Below are positions 33,739 through 43,015 of a stretch of 64,000 nucleotides of DNA, piece after piece. The translations under genes were made by a program, and so were the position numbers. This DNA comes from Bacillus sp. FJAT-52991 (GTDB lineage: Bacteria > Bacillota > Bacilli > Bacillales > Domibacillaceae), in contig NZ_CP147404.1 in NCBI RefSeq assembly GCF_037201805.1, positions 1,078,001 through 1,142,000 of the forward strand, in the 5' to 3' direction. The notes beneath the pieces were generated by a model that saw nothing but the letters and a program-made list of their open reading frames with translations, did no database searches and had not been told where the DNA came from. The first letter of the stretch is position 1. Each line of letters begins with the position of its first letter.

Positions 33739-35178
33739 ATGTCATCAAGAGAAAATCAAACACATGAGTTAAAACGAAGCATGAAGGCAAGGCACTTGTT
33801 TATGATTTCTTTGGGAGGATGCATTGGTACAGGATTTTTTCTTGGTTCAGGCTACACGATTCATGAAGCTGGACCGACCGGTGCTATTCTTTCTTATTTA
33901 GTAGGCGGGTTGATTATGTATTTAACGATGCTTTGCCTTGGTGAATTGTCTGTTGCTATGCCGGTTTCCGGTTCTTTTCAAACATATACAACAAGATTTA
34001 TCGGTCCTGCGACAGGCTTTTCTATTGGCTGGCTTTACTGGCTAGGCTGGGCAGTAACGGTTGCATTGGAGTTTTTAGCAGCTGGTCAGCTGATGCAGCG
34101 GTGGTTCCCTGATTCACCGGTTTGGATGTGGTGTGCAATTTTTGCTTCTCTGCTCTTTTTATTGAATGCGCTCTCAACAAAAGCATTCGCTGAAGCAGAA
34201 TTTCTATTTTCAAGCATTAAAGTGATAGCGATCATTATGTTTATTGCAGTTGGCGGTGCTGCCATGTTCGGCTTTATCGATATGAAAGGCGGACAAGAAG
34301 CGCCATTTCTTTCCCGATTCTACGAAGAGGGACTGTTCCCTAATGGAATAACAGCCCTGCTGATTACGATGATTACCGTGAATTTTTCCTTCCAAGGTAC
34401 AGAGTTAATTGGTATTGCGGCTGGGGAAAGTGAAAATCCGGACAAAACGATTCCTAAATCGATCAGACAAACGGTTTGGAGAACACTTTTCTTCTTCGTT
34501 CTATCTGTGTTTGTGCTTGCAGGAATGATTCCTATGGAGAAGGCGGGAGTCGTTGAAAGTCCGTTCGTTGTGGTGCTCGACAGTATTGGAATCCCTTATG
34601 CAGCGGATATTATGAATTTCGTTATTCTGACGGCTTTGTTGTCAGTGGCCAACTCTGGATTGTATGCTGCGACACGCATGCTGTATTCTCTTTCAGTAGA
34701 AAAGATGGCGAGCCCTGCGTTAGGAAAGATAAACAAACGAGGGGTGCCGATGAATGCCTTGCTCATTACAATGGCGATTGCAGGACTGTCTCTTCTTTCA
34801 AGTGTAGCAGCCGCAGAAACTGTGTTTGTTTGGCTTCTTTCACTTGCAGGACTAGGGGCCCAAATTGGCTGGATTGCTATTACAGCTTCCTTGCTTGCTT
34901 TTAGAAGAGCTTATATCCGTCAAGGCGGGAAAGTAGAAGATCTAAAGTTTAAAGTTCCTCTTTACCCTGTACTGCCAATTATTGCTTTATTGGCTAATTG
35001 TATCGTTATGGCTAGTTTGGCGTTTGACCCCGCTCAGCGTACAGCACTCTACTGCGGCGGAGCATTCTTTATTGGGTGTTATATTGTTTATCATTTTAAA
35101 ATCAAGAAAAATCAAACGGCCAATGTCACTGAACAAGAAGTTCATCTACAATTAGACAAAAAAATCATGCTGAAATAA
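33739..35178 (+). CDS. amino acid permease (APC superfamily, AAT group)
   Basis: 479 residues and 12 membrane segments. The AAT signature at the N-terminus is LKRSMKARHLFMISLGGCIGTGFFLGSGYTIHEAGPTGAILSY (TM1), with NFSFQGTELIGIAAGESENPDKTIPKSIRQTVWR around TM6. This group includes arginine/ornithine (RocE) and S-methylmethionine (MmuP) permeases. The end of the protein resembles the S-methylmethionine side, which is a weak inference. The ATG at 33739 is preferred over 33733 for spacing to AAGGAG. An IS605-like element sits between its stop and its terminator. Confidence 0.85.
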   Translation: MSSRENQTHELKRSMKARHLFMISLGGCIGTGFFLGSGYTIHEAGPTGAILSYLVGGLIMYLTMLCLGELSVAMPVSGSFQTYTTRFIGPATGFSIGWLYWLGWAVTVALEFLAAGQLMQRWFPDSPVWMWCAIFASLLFLLNALSTKAFAEAEFLFSSIKVIAIIMFIAVGGAAMFGFIDMKGGQEAPFLSRFYEEGLFPNGITALLITMITVNFSFQGTELIGIAAGESENPDKTIPKSIRQTVWRTLFFFVLSVFVLAGMIPMEKAGVVESPFVVVLDSIGIPYAADIMNFVILTALLSVANSGLYAATRMLYSLSVEKMASPALGKINKRGVPMNALLITMAIAGLSLLSSVAAAETVFVWLLSLAGLGAQIGWIAITASLLAFRRAYIRQGGKVEDLKFKVPLYPVLPIIALLANCIVMASLAFDPAQRTALYCGGAFFIGCYIVYHFKIKKNQTANVTEQEVHLQLDKKIMLK

Positions 35179-35194
35179 CAAAGAAGCATTTTAT

Positions 35195-35342
35195 CCCGCA
35201 TTAACGGGCTGTAAGACCCCCACCTCAACATGGCAGAAGAAGCGCAGGTATGTAGGTGGAGGATCAACAGCCCGTAAACGCCCGATCCGTTCAACTAACA
35301 ATCAGTGGAGGAAGAAGAACCCCCCGCTGATTGAATTTTCAC
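35195..35342 (+). mobile_element. 148-bp IS605-like non-coding element (PATE), deleted scaffold
   Basis: TTTAT (35190-35194) is followed by CCCGCATTAACGGGCTG. The right end reads CGCTGATTGAATTTTCAC and is followed by TTTAT. It shares the core GGATCAACAGCCCGTAAACGCCCGATCCGTTC with the 188-bp copy, but lacks the large hairpin and the GTTCTTC arm. The CAATCAG/CTGATTG stem is kept while the pseudoknot partner stem is lost. It lies in the same orientation as the permease, 16 bp after its stop. Confidence 0.7.
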
Positions 35343-35366
35343 TTTATTTTTTCGCATAAAATCATT

Positions 35367-35413
35367 CCCTGAATAAGGGACGCCCTCAGACGTCTCTTAT
35401 TCGGGGTTTTTCT
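35367..35413 (+). terminator. terminator of the amino acid permease unit
   Basis: CCCTGAATAAGGGACG pairs with CGTCTCTTATTCGGGG (two wobbles), followed by TTTTT. It lies beyond the inserted element, so the element is probably transcribed as part of the permease 3' UTR. Confidence 0.8.
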
Positions 35414-35572
35414 ATGGATATAGAAGGAAAAATGGATTAAGTAGCAGTTAACTTAGCATAAACAATAATTTTTTCAGCCCTGTGAAGAGACTTGTTTTAC
35501 TTTCTTTTCTACATGGAATCGTTTGTTCTTTTGTGCCAATTTAAAATTATATGAAAATTAAATAAAAAAAAC

Positions 35573-35601
35573 TTGTCACAATTTGTTCTTTTTTTTATAA
35601 T
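35573..35601 (+). promoter_or_regulatory. sigma-A promoter of the kipR-pxp operon
   Basis: TTGTCA, a 17-bp spacer, then TATAAT; the start of transcription would fall at about 35608, next to the direct repeats. Confidence 0.75.
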
Positions 35602-35608
35602 TAGAGTA

Positions 35609-35642
35609 CCGAATATCGGAATGGTTGTTCCGAATAATGGAA
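35609..35642 (+). promoter_or_regulatory. direct repeats, candidate KipR operator
   Basis: CCGAATATCGGAAT and CCGAATAATGGAAT start 20 bp apart (about two helical turns), right at the predicted transcription start and 15 bp before the kipR GTG. IclR-family repressors often bind paired sites at their own promoter. Binding by KipR is an inference. Confidence 0.5.
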
Positions 35643-35656
35643 TAGAGGTGTGAACA

Positions 35657-36409
35657 GTGAATAAAACAGTTTTAAAATCGATGGAGATTATTCAATTATT
35701 CTTTGATGAGGAACAACAAACTTTGCAGGAAATTGTCGAAAAAACAAACTTGCCAAAAACATCTGCGTATCGAATGGCAGAGTCACTATATGAACTGGGA
35801 TTTTTGCAAAAAAGTGATGAAGGCGCTTACAAATTAGGGCTTCTCTTTTTACAGCTGGGACATCTCGTGTCGGAACGGTTAGAAATTAGAAAAGTGGCGC
35901 TTCCGATTATGAATGAATTAAAAAAAGAGACAGGTGAAGCTGTCAATTTAATTATTAGAGAAAAGGAAGAAGCGATTTATATAGAAAAGGTTGATACGAC
36001 AGAACATGTACGAGTATATACACAAATTGGACGACGTGCCCCTCTATATGCTGGAGCATGCCCTCGAATTTTGCTTACTTTTTTACCAGATAAGGAACGA
36101 GAAGAATTCATAAACCGAGCGATGATAAAAAAATATGCAGATGGAACAATCGTGGATAAAGATACGCTTCGACAAATGTTAGCAGAAAGTAGAGAAAAGG
36201 AGTATTCGATTAGCCATTCTGAACTTGAAAACTACTCTTCAGCGGTTGCAGCACCCATTTTTGATCATATGGGGAAAGTGATTGCAGGGATTAGTCTTGT
36301 AGGACCTGAAGTGCGTTTTCAAGATGAAGCTCATGTCGAATCTTTAATTATTAGATTAAAACAATCAGCAGAAGAAATATCTAAACATATGGGTTGGAAA
36401 GGGGAGTAG
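35657..36409 (+). CDS. kipR: IclR-family transcriptional regulator (KipR-like)
   Basis: 250 residues. The N-terminal winged HTH reads TLQEIVEKTNLPKTSAYRMAESLYELGFL. The C-terminal IclR effector domain has RAPLYAGACPRILLTFLPD and the typical YSISHSELENYSSAVAAPIFD. It resembles B. subtilis KipR, which represses the kip/ycs operon. Here it is the first gene of that operon, 4 bp before pxpB, whereas in B. subtilis it is last as I recall. The start is the GTG at 35657. Confidence 0.85.
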   Translation: MNKTVLKSMEIIQLFFDEEQQTLQEIVEKTNLPKTSAYRMAESLYELGFLQKSDEGAYKLGLLFLQLGHLVSERLEIRKVALPIMNELKKETGEAVNLIIREKEEAIYIEKVDTTEHVRVYTQIGRRAPLYAGACPRILLTFLPDKEREEFINRAMIKKYADGTIVDKDTLRQMLAESREKEYSISHSELENYSSAVAAPIFDHMGKVIAGISLVGPEVRFQDEAHVESLIIRLKQSAEEISKHMGWKGE

Positions 36410-36413
36410 AGCA

Positions 36414-37109
36414 ATGAAAGAACAGATTATTCCGCTCGGTGATCGAGCTGTAACGGTTCGACTTGGCGATGAGATTAGTATGGATGTTCATCGAAAAGTT
36501 CGTGCCTTTACTAGACATTTAGAGATAGAGAAATGGCAAGGGGTAGAAGAGTGGGTGCCGTCGTTCGCTGCGATCACGATTTATTATGATCCTCTACAAA
36601 TAAATTTGCAAAAATTAACGGAATTAATACTAGAAGACATTGAAAAAATTGCACATGAACAAGAGGGAGAGCCACGCTTACTGCATATCCCGGTTTTATA
36701 CGGAGGAGAAAGTGGTTCAGATCTTAAAGAAGTAGCGGCCTTTCATCAGCTTGATGTGGAAGAAGTCATTCGTCTTCATACGGAACCGGAATATATTGTA
36801 TACATGATCGGATTCGCTCCTGGATTCCCCTATATTGGAGGTTTATCCAAGCAGCTGTATACTCCGAGAAAAGAAACACCTGATTTACATATTCCTGCTG
36901 GTTCCGTCGCCATTGGAGGTCAGCAAACAGGGGTTTATCCTATTCAATCTCCTGGTGGATGGCATGTCATCGGTCGGACGCCGTGGGATTTATTTAATCC
37001 AAAACATCAGCCGCCAAGTTTACTCCATGCGGGTGACAAAATTAAATTTGTTGCTATTGATGAACGTCAATTTGAGGAAGAGAGGGGGAATACACCATGG
37101 CAATGCTGA
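36414..37109 (+). CDS. pxpB: 5-oxoprolinase subunit PxpB (KipI)
   Basis: 231 residues of the KipI/PxpB/AHS1 family. Signatures are the N-terminal GDRAVTVRLGDEIS, and YMIGFAPGFPYIGGL followed by IPAGSVAIGGQQTGVYPIQSPGGWHVIGRTP. PxpABC hydrolyses 5-oxoproline (pyroglutamate) to glutamate with ATP. The same protein was first described in B. subtilis as KipI, an inhibitor of the sporulation kinase KinA. It overlaps pxpC by 13 bp. Confidence 0.93.
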   Translation: MKEQIIPLGDRAVTVRLGDEISMDVHRKVRAFTRHLEIEKWQGVEEWVPSFAAITIYYDPLQINLQKLTELILEDIEKIAHEQEGEPRLLHIPVLYGGESGSDLKEVAAFHQLDVEEVIRLHTEPEYIVYMIGFAPGFPYIGGLSKQLYTPRKETPDLHIPAGSVAIGGQQTGVYPIQSPGGWHVIGRTPWDLFNPKHQPPSLLHAGDKIKFVAIDERQFEEERGNTPWQC

Positions 37110-38107
37110 TTACTCGTCCTGGTTTTTTTACCACTGTTCAAGACCGTGGTCGAACAGGTAACAGACAGTATGGCGTGATTGTGTCCGGAGCGATGGATGA
37201 TTTATCGCTTCGTCTCGGTAATTGGTTAGTTGGTAATGAATGTGGAGCTGGTGCGTTGGAGATGACTATGACAGGAGCGAGCGTCCAGTTTGATCAACCT
37301 GTCTTTGTTGCTTTCACCGGAGCAGAAGCGAGCATTGAATGCCAAGGGAAGCCAGTTCCGATGTGGCGTCCTGTGTATGTACCCGCAGGAAGCGAGGTGC
37401 ATGTGAGGAAATTTATCCAAGGAAGCCGTGTCTCTTTGTCCGTTGCTGGGGGAATAGATGTACCTAAAGTGTTAGGCAGCCGATCAACTTATGCTCGGGG
37501 TCAATTCGGCGGTTTTGAAGGTCGATCCTTGAAAAAAGGGGACAACCTTCCGATTGGTCGCCCGAATGAAACGGTTCAGGCAGTGATTGATGGCATCCCT
37601 AAAGCTGCTGCTCGTGTATTAGCGACTAATTGGGGGATTTCTTCATCCGTTTATCAATTTTTAAAAAATACTCGTTTTCGTTGTATAGCAGGAAGTGAGT
37701 ATCGTTGTTTTACTGATGCCTCACAACAAGACTTCTGGGGAAAACCTTATAAGATTACACCAGAATCTGATCGAATGGGCTTTCGTCTAGATGGTGCTCG
37801 TTTGCAAATGAACAAATCAAAAGAGATGATTTCTGAAGCAGTAGCGATTGGGACGATTCAAGTTCCTTCATCAGGTCAACCGATCATTTTAATGGCAGAT
37901 CGGCAAACGACGGGGGGATACCCGAAAGTGGCGAATGTGACAACTGTCGATCTTCCTAGTCTTGCTCAAAAAATTCCTGGAACAGAGGTGTACTTTGAGT
38001 ATGTAACACTAGAAGAATCTCAACAATTATACATTCAAAGAGAACATGAATTACAAATGATTCGATCAGCTATTCAGTTGAAATGGAGAAAGGAGAGGGA
38101 ACAATGA
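37097..38107 (+). CDS. pxpC: 5-oxoprolinase subunit PxpC (KipA, biotin-dependent-carboxyltransferase-like)
   Basis: 336 residues, AHS2 family. The N-terminal [43 protein letters not shown] is diagnostic, and [10 protein letters not shown] plus [14 protein letters not shown] are further family motifs. It forms the catalytic complex with PxpB. B. subtilis KipA counteracts KipI. The gene overlaps both neighbours (13 bp with pxpB, 4 bp with pxpA). Confidence 0.93.
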   Translation: MAMLITRPGFFTTVQDRGRTGNRQYGVIVSGAMDDLSLRLGNWLVGNECGAGALEMTMTGASVQFDQPVFVAFTGAEASIECQGKPVPMWRPVYVPAGSEVHVRKFIQGSRVSLSVAGGIDVPKVLGSRSTYARGQFGGFEGRSLKKGDNLPIGRPNETVQAVIDGIPKAAARVLATNWGISSSVYQFLKNTRFRCIAGSEYRCFTDASQQDFWGKPYKITPESDRMGFRLDGARLQMNKSKEMISEAVAIGTIQVPSSGQPIILMADRQTTGGYPKVANVTTVDLPSLAQKIPGTEVYFEYVTLEESQQLYIQREHELQMIRSAIQLKWRKEREQ

Positions 38108-38859
38108 AAGTAGATATTAATTGCGACTTAGGAGAAAGCTTTGGTGCTTATCGAATGGGTGCAGACGAAGAGATTATGCCTTTTATCACGTCTGCCAATA
38201 TTGCTTGCGGTTTTCACGCAGGAGACCCTGTTGTTATGCGCCGAACAGTAAAACTGGCATTAAAGCATGGGGTAGCTATTGGAGCTCACCCTGGATTTCC
38301 TGATCTTGTTGGATTTGGACGCCGGCCAATGGAGCTTTCTGCTGAAGAAGCATACACGTCTGTTTTATACCAACTGGGTGCTTTATCAGCCTTTGTCCAA
38401 GCGGAAGGCGGAAAACTTCATCATGTAAAGCCGCACGGAGCTCTTTATAATATGGCAGCAAAAGACAAGCAGCTAGCTGAAGCGATTGTCAAAGCAATTG
38501 TTGATTTTGATTCTTCGCTTGTATTATACGGCTTGTCAGGAAGTGAATTGATTCAAGCGGGTGAGGAAGCTGGATTAAAGGTAGCTGAAGAAGTATTTGT
38601 TGACCGCACGTATCAAGCAGATGGATCATTAACGAGCAGACGAGATCCCAAAGCCTTTATTGCCACGGATCAAGAAGCAGTTCAACAAGCCATTCATATG
38701 GTTCAAAAGGGGGAAGTGCAGGCGGTCACTGGGGAAACAGTTGCTATTCAGGCAGACACCATTTGTATTCATGGAGATGGTCCTCATGCCCTCACTTTTG
38801 CAAGCTATATTCGTAAAGAACTTGAAAGTAAAGAAATCATTATTCAAACAATCAAATAG
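38104..38859 (+). CDS. pxpA: 5-oxoprolinase subunit PxpA (LamB/YcsF family)
   Basis: 251 residues. The N-terminal signature is [40 protein letters not shown], followed by [15 protein letters not shown] and VKPHGALYN, with putative metal and substrate ligands in these histidines. It completes the PxpABC complex. The ATG at 38104 gives MKVDINCD and overlaps the pxpC stop (ATGA). Confidence 0.94.
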   Translation: MKVDINCDLGESFGAYRMGADEEIMPFITSANIACGFHAGDPVVMRRTVKLALKHGVAIGAHPGFPDLVGFGRRPMELSAEEAYTSVLYQLGALSAFVQAEGGKLHHVKPHGALYNMAAKDKQLAEAIVKAIVDFDSSLVLYGLSGSELIQAGEEAGLKVAEEVFVDRTYQADGSLTSRRDPKAFIATDQEAVQQAIHMVQKGEVQAVTGETVAIQADTICIHGDGPHALTFASYIRKELESKEIIIQTIK

Positions 38860-38873
38860 AAGGAGGAAACAAC

Positions 38874-40082
38874 ATGAATCCACAAAAAAATGGCAGCACA
38901 ATTAATTGGAGTGTCTTGCTTGGTGCCGCATTTTTAATGGCAACATCAGCAATTGGCCCCGGCTTTTTAACACAAACGACAGTATTTACTCAGCAATTAG
39001 CAGCGAGCTTCGGTTTTGTTATTTTAATTTCGATTATTTTAGATATCGGTGCCCAAACAAATATATGGAGAATCTTAATCGTTTCAGAAAAGCGTGCTCA
39101 AGAAGTAGCTAACTTGGTTTTTCCGGGACTTGGTTATTTTATTGCAGCGCTCATTGTTCTTGGAGGACTTGCATTTAATATCGGAAATGTTGCTGGAGCA
39201 GGTCTTGGAGCAAATGTAATTTTCGGAGTCTCTCCTGTTACAGGTGCGATTATTAGTGCAGCTATCGCCGTAGGGATTTTTCTTGTAAAAGAAGCAGGGA
39301 TATTAATGGACAAGTTCACGCAGGTAATGGGATTTGTCATGATTGCGCTTACTGTGTATGTAGTATTTAAAGCGGACCCGCCTATGGGGGAAGCTGTGGT
39401 CAAAACATTTGTCCCAGATCAGATTGATTTCTTAGCGATTGTTACGTTAGTTGGTGGTACAGTTGGTGGTTATATTACTTTTGCAGGTGCTCACCGTTTA
39501 TTAGATGCAGGAGTAAAGGGAGTAGAGGCCATTCCTCAAGTAACGAAAGGCTCCATTTCTGCTATTGGTATTGCATCAATTATGAGAATTTTCTTATTCC
39601 TTGCTGCTTTGGGTGTTGTCGCTCAAGGACTCGTGTTAGATGAAGCGAATCCAGCAGCATCCGTGTTCCAGCATGCTGCTGGTGATATTGGCTATAAACT
39701 ATTTGGCGTTGTGATGTGGGCAGCAGCTATTACATCCGTTATTGGTGCCGCTTATACATCTGTTTCATTCATCCGTACTTTCCACCCCTGGTTAGAGCGT
39801 CATCACAAAGCAATTATCGTTGTCTTTATTATTTTTTCTACGACTGTTTTTGCGACGATCGGTCAACCAGTAAAAGTGTTGATTCTGGCTGGTGCATTAA
39901 ATGGATTAATCTTACCAATCGCTCTAGGTGTAATGTTAATTGCTGCACATAAAAAATCCATTGTTGGCTCTTATCGCCATCCGCTCTGGATGACGTTGTT
40001 TGGGATTGTAGTAGTTGTGTTAATGGCAGGTATGGGAGGTTACACATTAGTTAATGAAATCCCTAGATTATTTGCTTCTTAA
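38874..40082 (+). CDS. ycsG: NRAMP-family transporter YcsG
   Basis: 402 residues and 11 predicted membrane segments, NRAMP superfamily. It has SAIGPGFLTQTT in TM1 where manganese transporters have a DPGN motif. The missing Asp/Asn suggests that it is not a classical Mn/Fe importer. It is operonic with pxpABC, so uptake of 5-oxoproline or a related compound is a reasonable inference. GAAGGAGG precedes the ATG 15 bp after pxpA. Confidence 0.87.
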   Translation: MNPQKNGSTINWSVLLGAAFLMATSAIGPGFLTQTTVFTQQLAASFGFVILISIILDIGAQTNIWRILIVSEKRAQEVANLVFPGLGYFIAALIVLGGLAFNIGNVAGAGLGANVIFGVSPVTGAIISAAIAVGIFLVKEAGILMDKFTQVMGFVMIALTVYVVFKADPPMGEAVVKTFVPDQIDFLAIVTLVGGTVGGYITFAGAHRLLDAGVKGVEAIPQVTKGSISAIGIASIMRIFLFLAALGVVAQGLVLDEANPAASVFQHAAGDIGYKLFGVVMWAAAITSVIGAAYTSVSFIRTFHPWLERHHKAIIVVFIIFSTTVFATIGQPVKVLILAGALNGLILPIALGVMLIAAHKKSIVGSYRHPLWMTLFGIVVVVLMAGMGGYTLVNEIPRLFAS

Positions 40083-40084
40083 TT

Positions 40085-40133
40085 GAAAAAGGTCGATCAT
40101 CGAGAGGGTGTACACTCGATGATCGACCTTTTC
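40085..40133. terminator. bidirectional terminator between ycsG and malic enzyme genes
   Basis: AAAAGGTCGATCATCGAG pairs perfectly with CTCGATGATCGACCTTTT around a 9- to 10-base loop, with A/T-rich flanks on both strands. Confidence 0.9.
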
Positions 40134-40137
40134 TCTA

Positions 40138-41394
40138 TTATAGAATGATTTCAGCTGGCTTTACTTGAATGGCTGATAGCTGGTAGGTTTTATGACGTAG
40201 GGAGTCAACATTAATATGTTGGCGAGCGACACCTGAGTGAATAGCAGCAGCGGCAACGGCAGCAGCAACTTCTGGTGCGACTCGGGCATCAAATGCTGAA
40301 GGGATGATATAATCATCTGATAATTCATGGTCTGCTATGAGGGAAGCGATGGCGTGAGCGGCGGCAATTTTCATTTCTTCATTAATGTCTGTGGATCGGG
40401 TATCAAGTGCTCCGCGGAATATTCCTGGAAAAGCAAGAACATTGTTTACTTGGTTAGGAAAATCTGAACGTCCTGTGCCAATAATTTTAACTCCAGCAGC
40501 TTTTGCATCTTCTGGGTCAATTTCGGGATTAGGATTAGCCATTGCAAAAACGATCGGATCTTGTGCCATTGTACGAACCATTTCTGGTGTTAATGCTCCA
40601 GCAGCAGAAACGCCAATAAATACATCACTATTGATTATCGCTTCTTCAAGTGACCCCTCTATTTGGTTTGGATTAGTGAATGTCGCAATTTCTTGTTTGA
40701 CAGGATTCATTCCATGAGGTCTGCCAGCGTATATCGCTCCTTTTGAATCGCACATAATGATTTCCTTCACGCCGAAGCTGTATAGTAACTTGGTAATAGC
40801 AATGCCTGCAGCCCCTGCGCCATTAATAACTACTTTAATATCACTAAAAGTTTTATGAACGAGCTTTAATGAGTTAATTAAGCCAGCTAATGTCACAATA
40901 GCTGTTCCGTGCTGATCATCGTGAAATACGGGAATGTCCATTTCTTTTTTTAGTCTTTCTTCGATCAAAAAGCAATTGGGGGCTTTAATATCTTCTAAAT
41001 TGACACCGCCAAAGGAAGATTGCAATAGTTTGACAGTCTTAATGATTTCTTCAGGATCTTTCGTGTCAATACAAATAGGGAAAGCATCAACACCAGCAAA
41101 GTTTTTAAATAAAATAGCTTTTCCCTCCATAACAGGCAATGAAGCATCTGCTCCGATATCACCAAGACCTAGTACAGCTGTCCCATCTGAAACGACAGCA
41201 ACAGTATTTGCCTTCATAGTATACTCATATATTTTTTCAGGGGAAGAATGGATTTCTAAACATGGCTCTGCTACTCCAGGTGAATATACGAGGCTTAAAT
41301 CTTTTACATTTTTCACATTTAATTTTGCCGATGTTTCTAGTTTCCCTTGGTGATGTCGATGAATTTCTAAGGCATCTTCTCTCAAATTCTGCAT
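40138..41394 (-). CDS. NAD(P)-dependent malic enzyme (YtsJ/MaeB type, short form)
   Basis: 418 residues. N-terminal malic domain: LSLVYSPGVAEPCLEIHSSPE with the catalytic Tyr, and KANTVAVVSDGTAVLGLGDIG. Metal site: FHDDQHGTAIVT. The Rossmann domain carries INGAGAAGIAI and FAMANPNPEI. It decarboxylates malate to pyruvate. It lacks the phosphotransacetylase extension of E. coli MaeB and resembles B. subtilis YtsJ. The start is the ATG at 41394, preceded by AAGGAG at slightly long spacing; upstream in-frame codons lack support. NAD versus NADP preference cannot be told by eye. Confidence 0.9.
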   Translation of the reverse strand: MQNLREDALEIHRHHQGKLETSAKLNVKNVKDLSLVYSPGVAEPCLEIHSSPEKIYEYTMKANTVAVVSDGTAVLGLGDIGADASLPVMEGKAILFKNFAGVDAFPICIDTKDPEEIIKTVKLLQSSFGGVNLEDIKAPNCFLIEERLKKEMDIPVFHDDQHGTAIVTLAGLINSLKLVHKTFSDIKVVINGAGAAGIAITKLLYSFGVKEIIMCDSKGAIYAGRPHGMNPVKQEIATFTNPNQIEGSLEEAIINSDVFIGVSAAGALTPEMVRTMAQDPIVFAMANPNPEIDPEDAKAAGVKIIGTGRSDFPNQVNNVLAFPGIFRGALDTRSTDINEEMKIAAAHAIASLIADHELSDDYIIPSAFDARVAPEVAAAVAAAAIHSGVARQHINVDSLRHKTYQLSAIQVKPAEIIL

Positions 41395-41617
41395 ATTTTT
41401 ACTCGCTCCTTCTATGTTATTTAAGTAAAATGCTCTCGGAAGCCTGCATGATAAGTTAATGTTTTTTATTGTATAACAGCCTAAAAGGATAATCAACTAA
41501 ATTTTCAGAAAATTAACAAAAGAATCTGAAATAGTGGATAGCTAGTCGATTGTGGCTTGATGCTGCATAGTAAAATGAGTTTTTTTATTCCGAAAAAAAT
41601 AAAAATTGAAAAAAGTC

Positions 41618-41646
41618 TTGTCATTGAGGAGCTGATCCTGTACATT
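41618..41646 (+). promoter_or_regulatory. sigma-A promoter of the metI-metC leader
   Basis: TTGTCA, 17 bp, TACATT, placed about 70 bp before the SAM riboswitch. Confidence 0.6.
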
Positions 41647-41712
41647 AGTAGAAACGAAAAACTTTAAATGAAAGTGATAGGGGAACAACTCCCTTTTATA
41701 AAAATTAAATAT

Positions 41713-41821
41713 GTTCTTATCAAGAGAAGTGGAGGGACTGGCCCGATGATACTTCAGCAACCGGCTATTTGTAAGTCAAGGTGCTAAATCCAGCGGATGA
41801 AAGATCCGAAAGATGAGAAGA
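41713..41821 (+). ncRNA. SAM-I riboswitch (S box) controlling metI-metC
   Basis: The S-box core is in order: CTTATCAAGAGAAGTGGAGGGACTGG (split at 41716-41741), CCCGATGATACTTCAGCAACC, AAGGTGCTAAATCC, then AGATGAGAAG, which pairs with the 5' CTTATC arm as P1. A terminator follows at 41831, so high SAM would stop transcription of the methionine genes. Confidence 0.96.
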
Positions 41822-41830
41822 AGTTGATTA

Positions 41831-41867
41831 AAAAAGCCTTCTTCTTAAGAAGGCTTTTTCTTTTTTT
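41831..41867 (+). terminator. SAM riboswitch terminator before metI
   Basis: A 12-bp stem (AAAAGCCTTCTT / AAGAAGGCTTTT) with a 2-4 base loop is followed by a long T-run. Confidence 0.92.
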
Positions 41868-41900
41868 AAAATAAATGGCTATTTATAAGGAGATGACCAA

Positions 41901-43010
41901 ATGGGACATAAGCATATTGAAAGTATTCTTGCACAAATTGGGAATCGGAGTGAAGAAAAGACGGGGACAGTGAACCCACCTGTCTATTTTTCTACCGCTT
42001 ATCGTCATGAAGGAATTGGCCGTTCTACCGGTTTTGATTATGTTCGTACAGGAAATCCGACTAGACAGATTGTAGAACAAGCAATAGCGGATTTAGAAGG
42101 AGGAGATGCCGGGTTTGCTTTTTCTTCTGGAATGGCTGCTATTCATACGATTCTATCGTTAACGGAACCTGGAGAAGAATGGATTGTATCTGCTGACCTT
42201 TATGGAGGCACTTATCGATTGTTTGAGAAAATGTGGAAAAAATATAACGTATCGTTCGCCTATGACAGCTTTCAAGATTTATCTAAAACAAAAGAAATAC
42301 TATCGCCAAATACAAAGGTGCTTTTTCTTGAAACGCCTACGAATCCTCTTTTACAGGAAGCGGATATAAAAGCTGTTGCCGCCTTTGCTAAGGAACATGG
42401 ATTATTATTGATTGTTGACAATACTTTTTATACACCATTGCTTCAACGGCCGCTCATAGATGGAGCTGATATTGTGATCCATAGTGCGACAAAGTATTTA
42501 GGTGGACATAATGATGTCTTGGCAGGGCTAGTAGCTGTAAAGGGTGAGGAATTAGCGGTAAAAATAGCGGAGATGCAAAACGCAGCAGGAGCCGTTTTAT
42601 CACCGTTCGATTCTTGGTTATTAATTCGGGGGTTAAAAACATTGGCATTGAGAATGAAGCAGCATGAAGAAAATGCCCATCAGATAGCGGAATTTCTTCG
42701 ATGTTGTCCGGAAGTAACGGATGTTTTTTATCCAGGTCGTGGAGGGATGTTGTCGTTTCGAATTGCGTCAGAGGACTGGGTGGATCCTTTCTTACGAAGC
42801 CTTCAGTTGATTACGTTTGCTGAAAGTTTAGGGGGAGTCGAAAGTTTTATTACGTATCCGGCAACACAGACCCATATGGATATTCCAGAAGAAGTTCGGT
42901 TCGAGCGTGGGGTTTGCAATCGTCTGCTACGTTTCTCGGTTGGAATTGAGCATTCCGAAGATTTACTATTTGATTTATCACAGGCATTTAAGAAAATGAA
43001 AGAGGAGTGA
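41901..43010 (+). CDS. metI: cystathionine gamma-synthase / O-acetylhomoserine (thiol)-lyase
   Basis: 369 residues of the Cys/Met metabolism PLP family. It has FDYVRTGNPTRQIVEQAIADLEGG and SSGMAAIH; the PLP-binding lysine is in IHSATKYLGGH. With a SAM riboswitch upstream and a MetC-like gene immediately downstream, it matches the metI-metC operon of Bacillus. In that operon MetI joins an acyl-homoserine with cysteine to cystathionine. AAGGAGATGACC precedes the ATG. Confidence 0.93.
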   Translation: MGHKHIESILAQIGNRSEEKTGTVNPPVYFSTAYRHEGIGRSTGFDYVRTGNPTRQIVEQAIADLEGGDAGFAFSSGMAAIHTILSLTEPGEEWIVSADLYGGTYRLFEKMWKKYNVSFAYDSFQDLSKTKEILSPNTKVLFLETPTNPLLQEADIKAVAAFAKEHGLLLIVDNTFYTPLLQRPLIDGADIVIHSATKYLGGHNDVLAGLVAVKGEELAVKIAEMQNAAGAVLSPFDSWLLIRGLKTLALRMKQHEENAHQIAEFLRCCPEVTDVFYPGRGGMLSFRIASEDWVDPFLRSLQLITFAESLGGVESFITYPATQTHMDIPEEVRFERGVCNRLLRFSVGIEHSEDLLFDLSQAFKKMKEE

Positions 43011-43015
43011 TAGTT

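Noticed and set aside
33479..33772. 97-codon plus-strand frame before the permease
   Set aside because: It begins without a ribosome binding site, overlaps the permease start in another frame, has no recognisable domain and covers a region that looks more like structured RNA.
40934..41353. 139-codon frame antisense to the malic enzyme
   Set aside because: It is a shadow of the conserved malic enzyme coding sequence, with low-complexity Ser/Pro/Ala composition and no start signal.
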